Source: Paenibacillus_AB hodogayensis
Lineage (GTDB): Bacteria > Bacillota > Bacilli > Paenibacillales > NBRC-103111
Assembly: GCF_039536325.1 (NCBI RefSeq)
Contig: NZ_BAAAYO010000020.1
Span: 62,001 to 126,000 of the forward strand
Direction: 5' to 3'
Length of the DNA stretch: 64,000 nucleotides
Within the stretch, counting starts at the first letter, position 1, and each line of letters opens with the position of its first letter. This document shows, piece by piece, positions 14,889 to 22,824 of this stretch. The notes below the pieces were generated by a model, which saw only the letters and a program-made list of their open reading frames with translations, did not search any database and was not told the DNA's origin. Both the position numbers and the translations under genes were made by a program.

Positions 14889-16778
14889 TCAATTTTCTTG
14901 TAGTTCAACACGGCTACTGTGTACAATATATTGATTCAAATGAGCGTATAGATCCGCTACGGATTCGAGCACATGATATATTTCATAGATTAGACTCCCA
15001 AATAAAGATACTACTTTGCTTGCTTTCCCAGAAAGGTCTGTCTCAAATCGTATCTGGGTGATATCTTTCTGAAATAATTCAAACTCATTTCGAATCATGG
15101 GTTTGACAATGACATCAAAAAATATGTTTCGGTGCATATTTTTAACATGAGCGTCCAATTTACCGTAAACCTTTTCGAATTGCTTAGCTTCTTGATAGTG
15201 GATGAGCGTATTCAACTTCTTAATGCATTTTGTAATTTCATTTAATAGCTCCGGTAACTCATTGTAATTTTTTTGTAATTCATCTGCCCTCTGTTTGATT
15301 GAGTCCACATTATAATAATGAACTATACGGTTATGCCAGTTGGAAACAACCGCAGCTTCAGATAACCTTGTCTTAATTACATCTTCCAAGCATTCAAAGT
15401 CGGTGCCACGAATCTTTGCACCACCTCGAGTTGTGTTAATAACTTCCATGCCCTCGAATTTCTCCAAATATCCTTCCATTTGGAACCTGCCACTGTTATG
15501 CGTTTCAGTAGTCTTAACGAAGCCGCCATCCGCAGCTTCAACATCGAATAACTCCTGTTGCTCTTTATCGGATAGTTGCGTGGGCCTATGCTCATAATTT
15601 ATCCCTTGCGAGTAATACTGGTTATCCCGGTAGCCAAAATTTTGACCGACCAAAATAACACGCCCGCAACCGAGCTTATACAGCAATTCTAGCGTGACTA
15701 CGGCAATCGTCGGAGCATCCGACAAAATTTCGTTCTTTTCAGTAATTTTCTGGTCCTTCAATAAGTATGCACCGACTGTATCTTGGCTAGTTACCATATG
15801 CAGCAGTGGTCCTTTAAAACCCGGTAATGTTCGATAACCTACACTGCTCCCAAAAATCATCGGAACCGTATCGATTTGCTTTTCGAAGAACTCCTGAAAA
15901 ACACCCGCGTTGCTTGCGTTGGGGTCATAAGTTGTTACAGCGTCCGGAAGAATTCCATTGGCCAGCAACGCCCTATTGGCTGAACCGATGGATATGATAT
16001 ACGCAAGTTTGTGCTCTTTGATGAACCGCAGGTTCTCAAATTCATCCTGCAAAGAAGGGCCTGCTGCGACCATGACCACAGGCTTCTTCTCAAAAACGGA
16101 ACGATCAAGATGGAACACGCTCGGAGTATCTAGAACTTTAACAAAATTGCTCATACTGTTAATAGTCCAAAGCCTCTCATAACGGGTATTGATCGCCAAA
16201 TGTTTCGTATATTGATGGACCATCTTTTTAAACAGCTCTATAAATGTCCTAGTCTTATCCAAATAAACGCGCTCATACACGGGGTGAATAAATAAATATG
16301 CCTGTGCATGCGAACTTTCCACAAAGTGCTTAAGATATACCTCTGACATCATTGGGATATATTCGACAAATAAATGTTTGACACGCTTCATCGGCATATG
16401 TTTGAGATTTCGATTAGATACATAGTTATAAAAAATGTGGAAATCCGGCTCATACAACGTAAACTCAGCATCCGGGAATCGGTTCATTAATTCTTCTACA
16501 TGGTATCCAAAACCAATACCATATACAAAAATATGATTATACGTTTTGATTTCATTCTCAAACTTGTCAACCCATTGAACAGCTTCTTGATACGGGTCAT
16601 ACTTGCTGTGAAGAAAATTGCTCTTGCCTTCCGCCTGAATTTGTACCGTCGGCAATCCCTTTTTAGATTCGATTACCGGAATAGCATCCAGACTACTCCG
16701 GTCTTCAAACTGGTTCAGAAGAGAGAGAACTTCCGGGAACCGCCTCTTCATCAAGATCAGGTTATCAACCATTATCAT
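14889..16778 (-). CDS. Motility-associated factor (Maf) glycosyltransferase, DUF115/MptE-like
   Basis: A 629-residue protein of the Maf family, which transfers nonulosonic acids from CMP donors to Ser/Thr of flagellin in the cytoplasm before export. The DUF115/MptE-like Rossmann core is at about residues 210-400: VVMVAAGPSLQDEFENLRFI, ISIGSANRALLANGILPDAV and VILVGQNFGYRDNQYYSQG are the expected motifs. The N-terminal part (HIFVYGIGFGYHVEELM) is the second Maf domain, and the C-terminus is helical. It overlaps the upstream unknown gene by four bases (ATGA). Together they follow hag and a sigma-D-like promoter. The cytidylyltransferase cassette opposite would supply its donor. Confidence 0.92.
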   Translation of the reverse strand: MIMVDNLILMKRRFPEVLSLLNQFEDRSSLDAIPVIESKKGLPTVQIQAEGKSNFLHSKYDPYQEAVQWVDKFENEIKTYNHIFVYGIGFGYHVEELMNRFPDAEFTLYEPDFHIFYNYVSNRNLKHMPMKRVKHLFVEYIPMMSEVYLKHFVESSHAQAYLFIHPVYERVYLDKTRTFIELFKKMVHQYTKHLAINTRYERLWTINSMSNFVKVLDTPSVFHLDRSVFEKKPVVMVAAGPSLQDEFENLRFIKEHKLAYIISIGSANRALLANGILPDAVTTYDPNASNAGVFQEFFEKQIDTVPMIFGSSVGYRTLPGFKGPLLHMVTSQDTVGAYLLKDQKITEKNEILSDAPTIAVVTLELLYKLGCGRVILVGQNFGYRDNQYYSQGINYEHRPTQLSDKEQQELFDVEAADGGFVKTTETHNSGRFQMEGYLEKFEGMEVINTTRGGAKIRGTDFECLEDVIKTRLSEAAVVSNWHNRIVHYYNVDSIKQRADELQKNYNELPELLNEITKCIKKLNTLIHYQEAKQFEKVYGKLDAHVKNMHRNIFFDVIVKPMIRNEFELFQKDITQIRFETDLSGKASKVVSLFGSLIYEIYHVLESVADLYAHLNQYIVHSSRVELQEN

Positions 16779-17335
16779 TTCTTTACTTCCTCCTGTTCCC
16801 TCTCTAACACCTTCAATAATTGATTAAAAATATCAACTAACTCGTATTGTAAAATATCGCTTATTAGGCCATAATCCGAATTGGTCATGGCTATATGCAA
16901 AGATTCAAGCAGTTCTGCCAAAGAATCAACTGTCACCACAAAATCTGCTGTCGAATAAGCTCTTGAATTCAGCAGCCATTCTATGGCTTCCAATAGCTCA
17001 TTAAGTGAAGACCAAGATTTTGCTTCAGGGGCGGTACAAAACTGCTCCGATAAGGACTGAATCAAAGGAATTGCTCTTTTCAAGTACTGTTGCATTTGCA
17101 ACTTTAGTTCTTGTTTAGCCTCGATGACCGTTTGTGTAACCACCTCGAACTGATCTATAGGGCCCATCTCTATAAATGTATCTTCAAACCGTTCGTGAAT
17201 AGCTCTGCCATCAAAAATTAAGTACTGAATGATTAAGTCATGTTTTGAAGTATATTCCTCTATATAGGACATGCATTGACCAAGCGTTGGGGCGTTTTCG
17301 AAAAATTTTGTGTGATCCCGTATAGTCAGCTGCAA
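16775..17335 (-). CDS. Unknown 186-residue partner of Maf
   Basis: I do not recognise this protein. It is soluble, acidic and mostly helical, with no signal peptide, membrane segment or cysteine cluster (one Cys near residue 20 and one in EQFCTAPEAKSW). Segments such as ETVIEAKQELKLQMQQYLKRA-like helices and the C-terminal LVDIFNQLLKVLEREQEE suggest a helical bundle or adaptor. The TTG at 17335 is chosen as start because GGAGG lies eight bases before it; the frame extends five codons further, but the ribosome site falls inside that stretch. It is first in a two-gene unit with maf, with translational coupling and a sigma-D-like promoter, so a role in flagellin glycosylation or export is inferred. 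Confidence 0.75.
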   Translation of the reverse strand: MQLTIRDHTKFFENAPTLGQCMSYIEEYTSKHDLIIQYLIFDGRAIHERFEDTFIEMGPIDQFEVVTQTVIEAKQELKLQMQQYLKRAIPLIQSLSEQFCTAPEAKSWSSLNELLEAIEWLLNSRAYSTADFVVTVDSLAELLESLHIAMTNSDYGLISDILQYELVDIFNQLLKVLEREQEEVKK

Positions 17336-17374
17336 CCGGATAACCTCCAATAGTTCATTTTGGCTCTATTATAT

Positions 17375-17401
17375 TTATCGGCATATTGAATCGGAATGTT
17401 A
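17375..17401 (-). promoter_or_regulatory. Sigma-D-like promoter of the maf pair
   Basis: On the minus strand TAAC (17398-17401), 15 bases, GCCGATAA (17375-17382). The -10 element matches the sigma-D consensus core in full, and the spacing is ideal. It lies immediately downstream of the hag terminator. Confidence 0.72.
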
Positions 17402-17402
17402 A

Positions 17403-17436
17403 CAAAAAAACGAGGAATCCATGTAGGATTCCTCGT
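17403..17436 (-). terminator. hag terminator
   Basis: ACGAGGAATCC and GGATTCCTCGT pair perfectly on the minus strand around a five-base loop, followed by TTTTTT. It begins 19 bases after the flagellin stop codon. Confidence 0.95.
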
Positions 17437-17454
17437 GGTTCAGAGAAAAGGATA

Positions 17455-20280
17455 TTAACGAAGCAATTGCAGTACGCCTTGAGGTTGTTGGTTCGCTTGA
17501 GCAAGCATCGCTTGTGCTGCTTGAGAAAGAATGTTGTTCTTGGTGAAATCCATCATTTCCTTCGCCATATCTACGTCGCGAATACGGGATTCGGAAGCAG
17601 TCAGGTTTTCGGAAGACGTTCCCAGGTTGCTGATTGTGTGCTCCAAGCGGTTTTGATAAGCACCCAACTTAGCGCGCTCGGTCGAAACCGTCTCAAGTGC
17701 GTTGTTGATTACGCTGATAGCCGTTTGAGCGCCGGTCGATGTAGATACATCCACATCTTGCAGACGAAGTGCGTTAACGCCTACGTCATTAATGTCAACT
17801 TGAAGCGTTTGTCCTTGGTTCGCACCGATTTGCATCGTAAGCGACTTGTCGGAGCTGCCGTTTTGCGCTTCTTGAGTCGTATTAAACGATCCGAATACGC
17901 GATTGAAGTTCGTTACAAGCGTTGTATCCGTAGAGGACTTTTGAGCTGCAAAAGACAAGTTGGAAATATCATGAGTTGCTCCATCCGCACCTTTTACAAC
18001 GATTGTACCTTTGGTCGCATCAAGAGAGACGGTCGAGCCAGCAAATTGATCCAAGCTGCGCAAGGAATTCAACACATCAGCAATACTGGAATTTTCGCCA
18101 ACTGTTACAGAAGTAGAGAATCCTTTACCACCTTGTGTACCGGTGATTTTGATTACATTGCCATTTGTTAGACCGAGATTGTTTCCATCGGAATCGGCCA
18201 GAGTGGTAAGCAAGGTATCATTGCTCAAGACGTTGGTCTTCGCATCTTCGCCATTCACTTTCACATTGTTGCCATCAGTTGCTACAAGAGCAGTCTTGTC
18301 GCCGCCAAACAAGGTTGCTGCGCCAGCTTGTCCCGATCCATCAGCAACTTGGAAAGTAGCACCACGTACATTGTTCGTAATCGAAAGCTTACTGCTGCCA
18401 GCCGTATTAATGGTGTCAACCGTGAGAGCATTGGCGCCGAATGCTTTGTCCAATTCAGCTTGCAGTGCCTTTACAATAGCGTCTCTAGAGGAGACGGCCG
18501 CTGCGCCACTTGCACTGTTTTTAATAATAGCTTGATTAGTCAAATCAATCGTAACGGTCTTATTGCCGAGCGTTACGTTAAACTGAGCCACACCACCAGA
18601 AGCATTAAGATTGAGACCGTTAAGAATGTTGGAACCGGAACCGGTAGCCGTGATGCCAGCAGCCGAACCAGCGTAGCCGAGAGCGGCAAGCGCTGACTGT
18701 GCATTCGCTGTTGGCTTGGACAATTCTACGTCAGAAGCGGCACCCGTCTTATTCGACTTGAATACGACTTTACCGTCCTGCAAAGATGCCGATACTTTTC
18801 CGACCAAATCGTTATTAGCATTGAGTTGATTGTTAACTTCATCAACCAGCGATTGGGCTGTTTTGTATTGTCCTGCTTTCAGTGTAACGGTAACGTTGCT
18901 GCCTCCGTCAACACTGATATTGAACTTGTCATTTGCCCCAGCTACGATGGTAGTGCCACCAGTATTGCCGATTACCGTTTCAGTACCTTTTACTTTCACG
19001 ATCGAGGCCTGAGACTCGGCACTCGCCGTTTTGCTTCCAAGTCCGATAGAGTCCGCAAAAGCACCAGTTAAAATCTGAAAACCATCGGCCCCTACATTGT
19101 TTTTCAAAGTCAGTGCGCCATTATCGATGCCAACCTTAATTGCATCTTTACCAAGCTTTTCGTCAAACGCAAGTTGAATAGCTTTTTGATAATCATCAAT
19201 CGTATGTGCCTTGCCCGAACCGATCAAAGTCGGATCCAAGGTTACGGAACCACTCAAATTGCCGATTTTATATGCAATAACGTTACCGCTACCACCTTGG
19301 GACGTTACATTGCTGGTAGCAAACTTTTTGTCGCCAGTAATTGTCACATGTTTTGCAGTGAAGCCCATTGCTGACGTAGCCGATCCAACACCGCTCGCAG
19401 CCGGAGCGGTGATGCTAACCTTGATGCTTGCACCGCTATAGCCAACACCCGTAGCAGTCGTCGTTACTTTCAAATTACCATTATCTACAGAAAAAGATAC
19501 GCGGTTATACTCATTTGACCACGCTCCGGAACCAACAGCATTTTGCACGGCATTATTCAATGCTGTTTTGAACTCTTCCTTCGTATACCCGTTAGCGGAG
19601 CTTGCTTCGATCGTAACGCCAGAATACGTGGTTCCATTAATTTCGATGTCGAACTTATCATTGGCCCCGGCAATAATGATCGTACGATCAGCCAGCGCAG
19701 CGCCGCCTGTTTCGCTATAACCGGTTCCTGCTTTACCGTTCGTTACATTGCTCAAGTCAATACCGTAACCTGCTTTGGATGCAGCCGACGTTGCAGCCGT
19801 GTCTGCAGCATCGATAATGTTGGAATTGGCAACGGTCCCTTGCAAAGCTTTGGAAGCGCTCAAGCTGCCATTCAACAATTTCTTAGTGTTGAACTCAGTC
19901 GTGCTCGAAATACGGTCGATCTCGCCTTTAAGCTGCGTAATTTCCTTTTGCAGTTGCGCGCGGTCGGAGTCGGTCGACGTATCATTGGATGCTTGAACTG
20001 CAAGTTCACGCATACGTTGCAGGATATTGTGAGTCGTGCTCATTGCGCCTTCAGCCGTTTGGATCAGCGAGATGCTGTCTTGTGCGTTGCGGGATGCTTG
20101 ATCCAAACCGCGGATTTGGCCGCGCATTTTTTCGGAAATCGCAAGACCCGCTGCGTCATCAGCCGCGCGGTTGATGCGGAAGCCCGAAGACAGTTTTTCC
20201 AAAGACTTGCTGGTAGCGCCTGTGTTGCCGGTCAGCTGACGATGAGTATTCAGTGCCGCAATGTTGTGATTAATTCTCAT
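17455..20280 (-). CDS. hag: Flagellin, unusually large (941 residues)
   Basis: The filament subunit. The N-terminal D0/D1 segment (MRINHNIAALNTHRQLTGNT, then RINRAADDAAGLAISEKMRG) and the C-terminal D1/D0 segment (LGAYQNRLEHTISNLGTSSE, then AQAMLAQANQQPQGVLQLLR) are canonical. Between about residues 150 and 820 lies an insertion of roughly 670 residues, so the protein is three times the length of B. subtilis Hag. The insertion is rich in Ser, Thr, Asn, Gly and Ala and holds repeated flagellin-IN-like units: AGANDKFDIEINGTTY near 205 and AGANDKFNISVDGGSN near 445. It would form large outer D2/D3 domains, plausible targets for O-glycosylation by the adjacent Maf. ATG at 20280 has AAGGAGG upstream; regulated by a sigma-D-like promoter and a CsrA hairpin. 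Confidence 0.96.
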   Translation of the reverse strand: MRINHNIAALNTHRQLTGNTGATSKSLEKLSSGFRINRAADDAAGLAISEKMRGQIRGLDQASRNAQDSISLIQTAEGAMSTTHNILQRMRELAVQASNDTSTDSDRAQLQKEITQLKGEIDRISSTTEFNTKKLLNGSLSASKALQGTVANSNIIDAADTAATSAASKAGYGIDLSNVTNGKAGTGYSETGGAALADRTIIIAGANDKFDIEINGTTYSGVTIEASSANGYTKEEFKTALNNAVQNAVGSGAWSNEYNRVSFSVDNGNLKVTTTATGVGYSGASIKVSITAPAASGVGSATSAMGFTAKHVTITGDKKFATSNVTSQGGSGNVIAYKIGNLSGSVTLDPTLIGSGKAHTIDDYQKAIQLAFDEKLGKDAIKVGIDNGALTLKNNVGADGFQILTGAFADSIGLGSKTASAESQASIVKVKGTETVIGNTGGTTIVAGANDKFNISVDGGSNVTVTLKAGQYKTAQSLVDEVNNQLNANNDLVGKVSASLQDGKVVFKSNKTGAASDVELSKPTANAQSALAALGYAGSAAGITATGSGSNILNGLNLNASGGVAQFNVTLGNKTVTIDLTNQAIIKNSASGAAAVSSRDAIVKALQAELDKAFGANALTVDTINTAGSSKLSITNNVRGATFQVADGSGQAGAATLFGGDKTALVATDGNNVKVNGEDAKTNVLSNDTLLTTLADSDGNNLGLTNGNVIKITGTQGGKGFSTSVTVGENSSIADVLNSLRSLDQFAGSTVSLDATKGTIVVKGADGATHDISNLSFAAQKSSTDTTLVTNFNRVFGSFNTTQEAQNGSSDKSLTMQIGANQGQTLQVDINDVGVNALRLQDVDVSTSTGAQTAISVINNALETVSTERAKLGAYQNRLEHTISNLGTSSENLTASESRIRDVDMAKEMMDFTKNNILSQAAQAMLAQANQQPQGVLQLLR

Positions 20281-20303
20281 TTTTCTTCCTCCTTGAAATG
20301 ATC

Positions 20304-20319
20304 CCCACATCCTTGTGGG
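20304..20319 (-). promoter_or_regulatory. CsrA-binding hairpin in the hag leader
   Basis: On the minus strand CCCACA-AGGA-TGTGGG forms a six-pair stem with GGA in the loop. ACAAGGATGT (20307-20316) matches the CsrA high-affinity consensus RUACARGGAUGU. It lies about ten bases upstream of the hag ribosome site AAGGAGGA (20287-20294), which offers a second GGA. This is the arrangement by which CsrA represses hag in B. subtilis. Confidence 0.82.
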
Positions 20320-20377
20320 AGATTGGTTGGGCTGCTTGCCAGGTCGGCCGCCCGGACAGAAACAGCACCTTATGTAT

Positions 20378-20405
20378 ATATCGGATAATAGTCTTCCATA
20401 TGTTC
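20378..20405 (-). promoter_or_regulatory. Sigma-D-like promoter of hag
   Basis: GAAC (20402-20405), 16 bases, TCCGATAT (20378-20385) on the minus strand. The -10 matches GCCGATAT in seven of eight positions; the -35 is weak. The leader would be about 90 bases and includes the CsrA hairpin. Confidence 0.6.
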
Positions 20406-20473
20406 AGCACGAATTAAAACAAAAACAACCAATATATGATTAATATTGGCGTTTTAATCGAATAAAAGCATGT

Positions 20474-20725
20474 TTATCTATCGTTTCCTTCATTTTTCGC
20501 GGTATTATTCTTCCATTTGCTCAATTCCTCTATACTGGGCACGGATATTGTCGCTTCCTGGTTCGATTGTTGAATCATTTCATAGATCTCGCTTCGATAG
20601 ACTTGTACAGATATCGGCGCCTTAATTCCAATTTTAACCGAGTCCCCCTCGCTCCCGAGAACGACTACCTCTATATGATCCCCGATCATAATGGACTCGC
20701 CCTTTTTACGTGTCAATACGAGCAT
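20474..20725 (-). CDS. csrA: Carbon storage regulator CsrA
   Basis: An 83-residue RNA-binding protein that forms a swapped dimer and binds GGA motifs in mRNA leaders, here most likely the hag leader at 20304-20319. The sequence MLVLTRKKGESIMIGDHIEV and VKIGIKAPISVQVYRSEIY is canonical, including the arginine of the VYR segment. The C-terminus is longer than in E. coli CsrA, as is usual in Firmicutes that carry the allosteric regulator FliW. The ATG at 20725 has GGGGGA upstream and lies inside the 3' end of fliW (20-base overlap), so the two are co-translated. Confidence 0.97.
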   Translation of the reverse strand: MLVLTRKKGESIMIGDHIEVVVLGSEGDSVKIGIKAPISVQVYRSEIYEMIQQSNQEATISVPSIEELSKWKNNTAKNEGNDR

Positions 20726-21185
20726 GCGTATCCCCCACTTCCTTTCCCTTCTCCGCTTCCACCGGAGCCGCGAGCGGGTGCTTGGTCGTATAACCGCTGC
20801 CATGCAGGATGCATTGCTTCCCTAGACCTTCCTTCATGTTAATAATGACCGGCGCAAGCAAATTGAGGGTCGAAGCGGCCATCTCTTCTTTTAGCGATAC
20901 GATGGCCCATACCGCGACATCCTGATCCCTTTCCAGCTTCAGGCTGTCTTGCACTTCTTCAGGCAGCTCAAACTCGTAATGGGGGTAGAATAGAAAGGGG
21001 TTCACGATGACAAAAGCTACATTTCCATCCTCCATCGATTGCATAAAGGAGAAGGGCAGCTCCGGATCGGGGGTCAAAATGGAAAAGAGACGCAGCTGCT
21101 CAAATCCCGGAAGCCCTTGCTCGAACGAAATCATGTTCTCCGGCTGAACATCCAGTTCGCCGAATCGCAGCGTTTGGATAATCAT
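20706..21185 (-). CDS. fliW: Flagellar assembly factor FliW
   Basis: A 159-residue protein that binds either flagellin or CsrA. When flagellin accumulates FliW is titrated away and CsrA represses hag; when flagellin is exported FliW sequesters CsrA and translation resumes. Family motifs are FGELDVQPENMISFEQGLPG and NPFLFYPHYEFELPEEVQ. ATG at 21185 is preferred, since AAGGAG lies 11 bases upstream and overlaps the alternative in-frame GTG at 21197. It forms the conserved fliW-csrA-hag block. Confidence 0.95.
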   Translation of the reverse strand: MIIQTLRFGELDVQPENMISFEQGLPGFEQLRLFSILTPDPELPFSFMQSMEDGNVAFVIVNPFLFYPHYEFELPEEVQDSLKLERDQDVAVWAIVSLKEEMAASTLNLLAPVIINMKEGLGKQCILHGSGYTTKHPLAAPVEAEKGKEVGDTHARIDT

Positions 21186-21269
21186 ATATCGATACACTCC
21201 TTATTCTTTCTCGTCCGTACAAAAACAAAAAAACTACAGATGCAACCATCCATAGTTATTGTAAACATC

Positions 21270-21842
21270 CTATACCCTTACATCAACCTCAGGCGGAATA
21301 ATATCCACCTTGCCGTATTGCTGCATATATATGTCCAGCTTTCCTCTGTTGTATTCCACTTCCGGCCAATTCGGATGCGAATTTAAGCGGACTTGACCAG
21401 GCTCGGCTTCAATCTCCGGCTTCCTGGCGGTGTAGAAAACGTCGACATTGTCGTAAGAAGCCTCACCGGCGTACTGCATTTCCGGAAAGCTAACCCGGAC
21501 ATCTCCGGCCAATTCGGCAAATGCATCGGCACTGCTTTTATGAATCGCAGCCATCCTGTTGCCATCTTCCACGATTTTAGCAATTCCTTGAAGGGCAATA
21601 TCCTTGGCTTGGCTATATATCCGGTTCATTACCTCTAGAATATTAGTCCGGGCCAAAGCATCCCACGCTTTCGTCTGATCGATATCCATCTCCCCACGGG
21701 GCTGCCGGATCGTCAGCTTTGCTTTGGGCTGCTCCAATTCGAACGTCGGACGAGGCTGCTTCATCGTGTATTGCCCCAAATCGGCATCGATACCGATACG
21801 CGCATACTGCTGCCTGATTTGAATTTGGGGAATGGACGGCAT
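21270..21842 (-). CDS. YviE-like flagellar-operon protein (DUF6470)
   Basis: A 190-residue soluble protein. The N-terminus consists of short repeated strands of the form IQIRQQYARIGID, PRPTFELEQPKAKLTIRQPR, followed by a helical middle (TNILEVMNRIYSQAKDIALQ) and a beta-rich tail (GKVDIIPPEVDVRV). Together with its place between flgL and fliW this identifies the B. subtilis YviE / DUF6470 family, which is conserved in flagellated Bacilli but has no established molecular role. The ATG at 21842 follows AGAGGTG. No signal peptide or membrane segment is visible. Confidence 0.82.
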   Translation of the reverse strand: MPSIPQIQIRQQYARIGIDADLGQYTMKQPRPTFELEQPKAKLTIRQPRGEMDIDQTKAWDALARTNILEVMNRIYSQAKDIALQGIAKIVEDGNRMAAIHKSSADAFAELAGDVRVSFPEMQYAGEASYDNVDVFYTARKPEIEAEPGQVRLNSHPNWPEVEYNRGKLDIYMQQYGKVDIIPPEVDVRV

Positions 21843-21885
21843 CGATTTTACACCTCTATCCGGGTTCGTATAGAAACTTTATGAA

Positions 21886-22782
21886 TTACCTCAGGAAATC
21901 AAGCAGGCTCGGCTGGATCAGCTTGGATCCCGTTGACAATGAAGCCTGGTACACATTTTCGTTCATCTTCAAATTCGTAATGACGATAGCCATGTCGGCA
22001 TCTTCGGTTTTGGACTGGAGCTCGGACACGTTGAGGGAAATATCTTTCAGACGGGCTTCAGCGAGCTCGATCCGATTCGTTTTGGCGCCGATGTCGGACC
22101 TGACATCAAGCATCTTGGTCATACGTGATTCGATTTTCCCGATCATATCGCTGATCTTGCTGAAATCCCCTTCCGTAAGCACCTCCGAGAACTCTCCGAA
22201 TACACTGAACATGTTATCTTCGTCCTCAGGTTTGCCGAACACATGATTGCCTGTCACATTAACCGGAATTCTGACGCCCGCCCCTATTTCAAACAGTATG
22301 AGCGCGTCATCCGTAGCTTCGTCTTTAGCCCCATCGAGCGTATACGGTTTCGTATCGGTCATTTGGCCATTAAACACATATTTTCCGTTAAACTGGCTAT
22401 TCCCGATATCCACCATTTGTTCGTACAATTGATTGACTTCCTGCTTCATAATATCCAACGATTGCTGAGGGTTTGTGCCATTAGCAGCTGTTACAGCCAG
22501 CTCACGAAGCCGCTGAACGACGCTTCCCGCCTGATCCATCATTGTATCCGCATAAGAAAGCCAGGACAGCCCTGCATCGGTATTCGACTGATACTGGTCA
22601 TTAGCAGAAAGATCGCTTCTGTACCTCATGGCAAAACTGATTCCTACAGGATCGTCGGATGGCTTATTGATGCGCCTTCCTGTCGAAAGCTGATTTTGCA
22701 GCTTGTCCATCTGCATGGCGTTATTGTTTAAGTTGCGCAACAGCTGCGTATTCATCATATTTTGGGTAATACGAAAAGGCAT
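21886..22782 (-). CDS. flgL: Flagellar hook-associated protein 3 (hook-filament junction) FlgL
   Basis: A 298-residue junction protein with flagellin-like ends. The N-terminus MPFRITQNMMNTQLLRNLNN and SGRR-type segment (LSTGRRINKPSDDPVGIS) and the C-terminus NENVYQASLSTGSKLIQPSL are typical of FlgL. The ATG at 22782 has GGAGG seven bases upstream; the frame extends six codons further with no better site. It follows flgK by 42 bases in the late flagellar operon. Confidence 0.95.
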   Translation of the reverse strand: MPFRITQNMMNTQLLRNLNNNAMQMDKLQNQLSTGRRINKPSDDPVGISFAMRYRSDLSANDQYQSNTDAGLSWLSYADTMMDQAGSVVQRLRELAVTAANGTNPQQSLDIMKQEVNQLYEQMVDIGNSQFNGKYVFNGQMTDTKPYTLDGAKDEATDDALILFEIGAGVRIPVNVTGNHVFGKPEDEDNMFSVFGEFSEVLTEGDFSKISDMIGKIESRMTKMLDVRSDIGAKTNRIELAEARLKDISLNVSELQSKTEDADMAIVITNLKMNENVYQASLSTGSKLIQPSLLDFLR

Positions 22783-22824
22783 TCGCCGGCCTCCGTTCAA
22801 CGTTAGTTATCGGAACTCTCAGCT

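Noticed and set aside
18900..19700. A CRISPR-like or recombinational repeat inside hag
   Set aside because: The repeated phrases are diverged coding units of a flagellin-IN type, unevenly spaced and in frame; no regular spacers.
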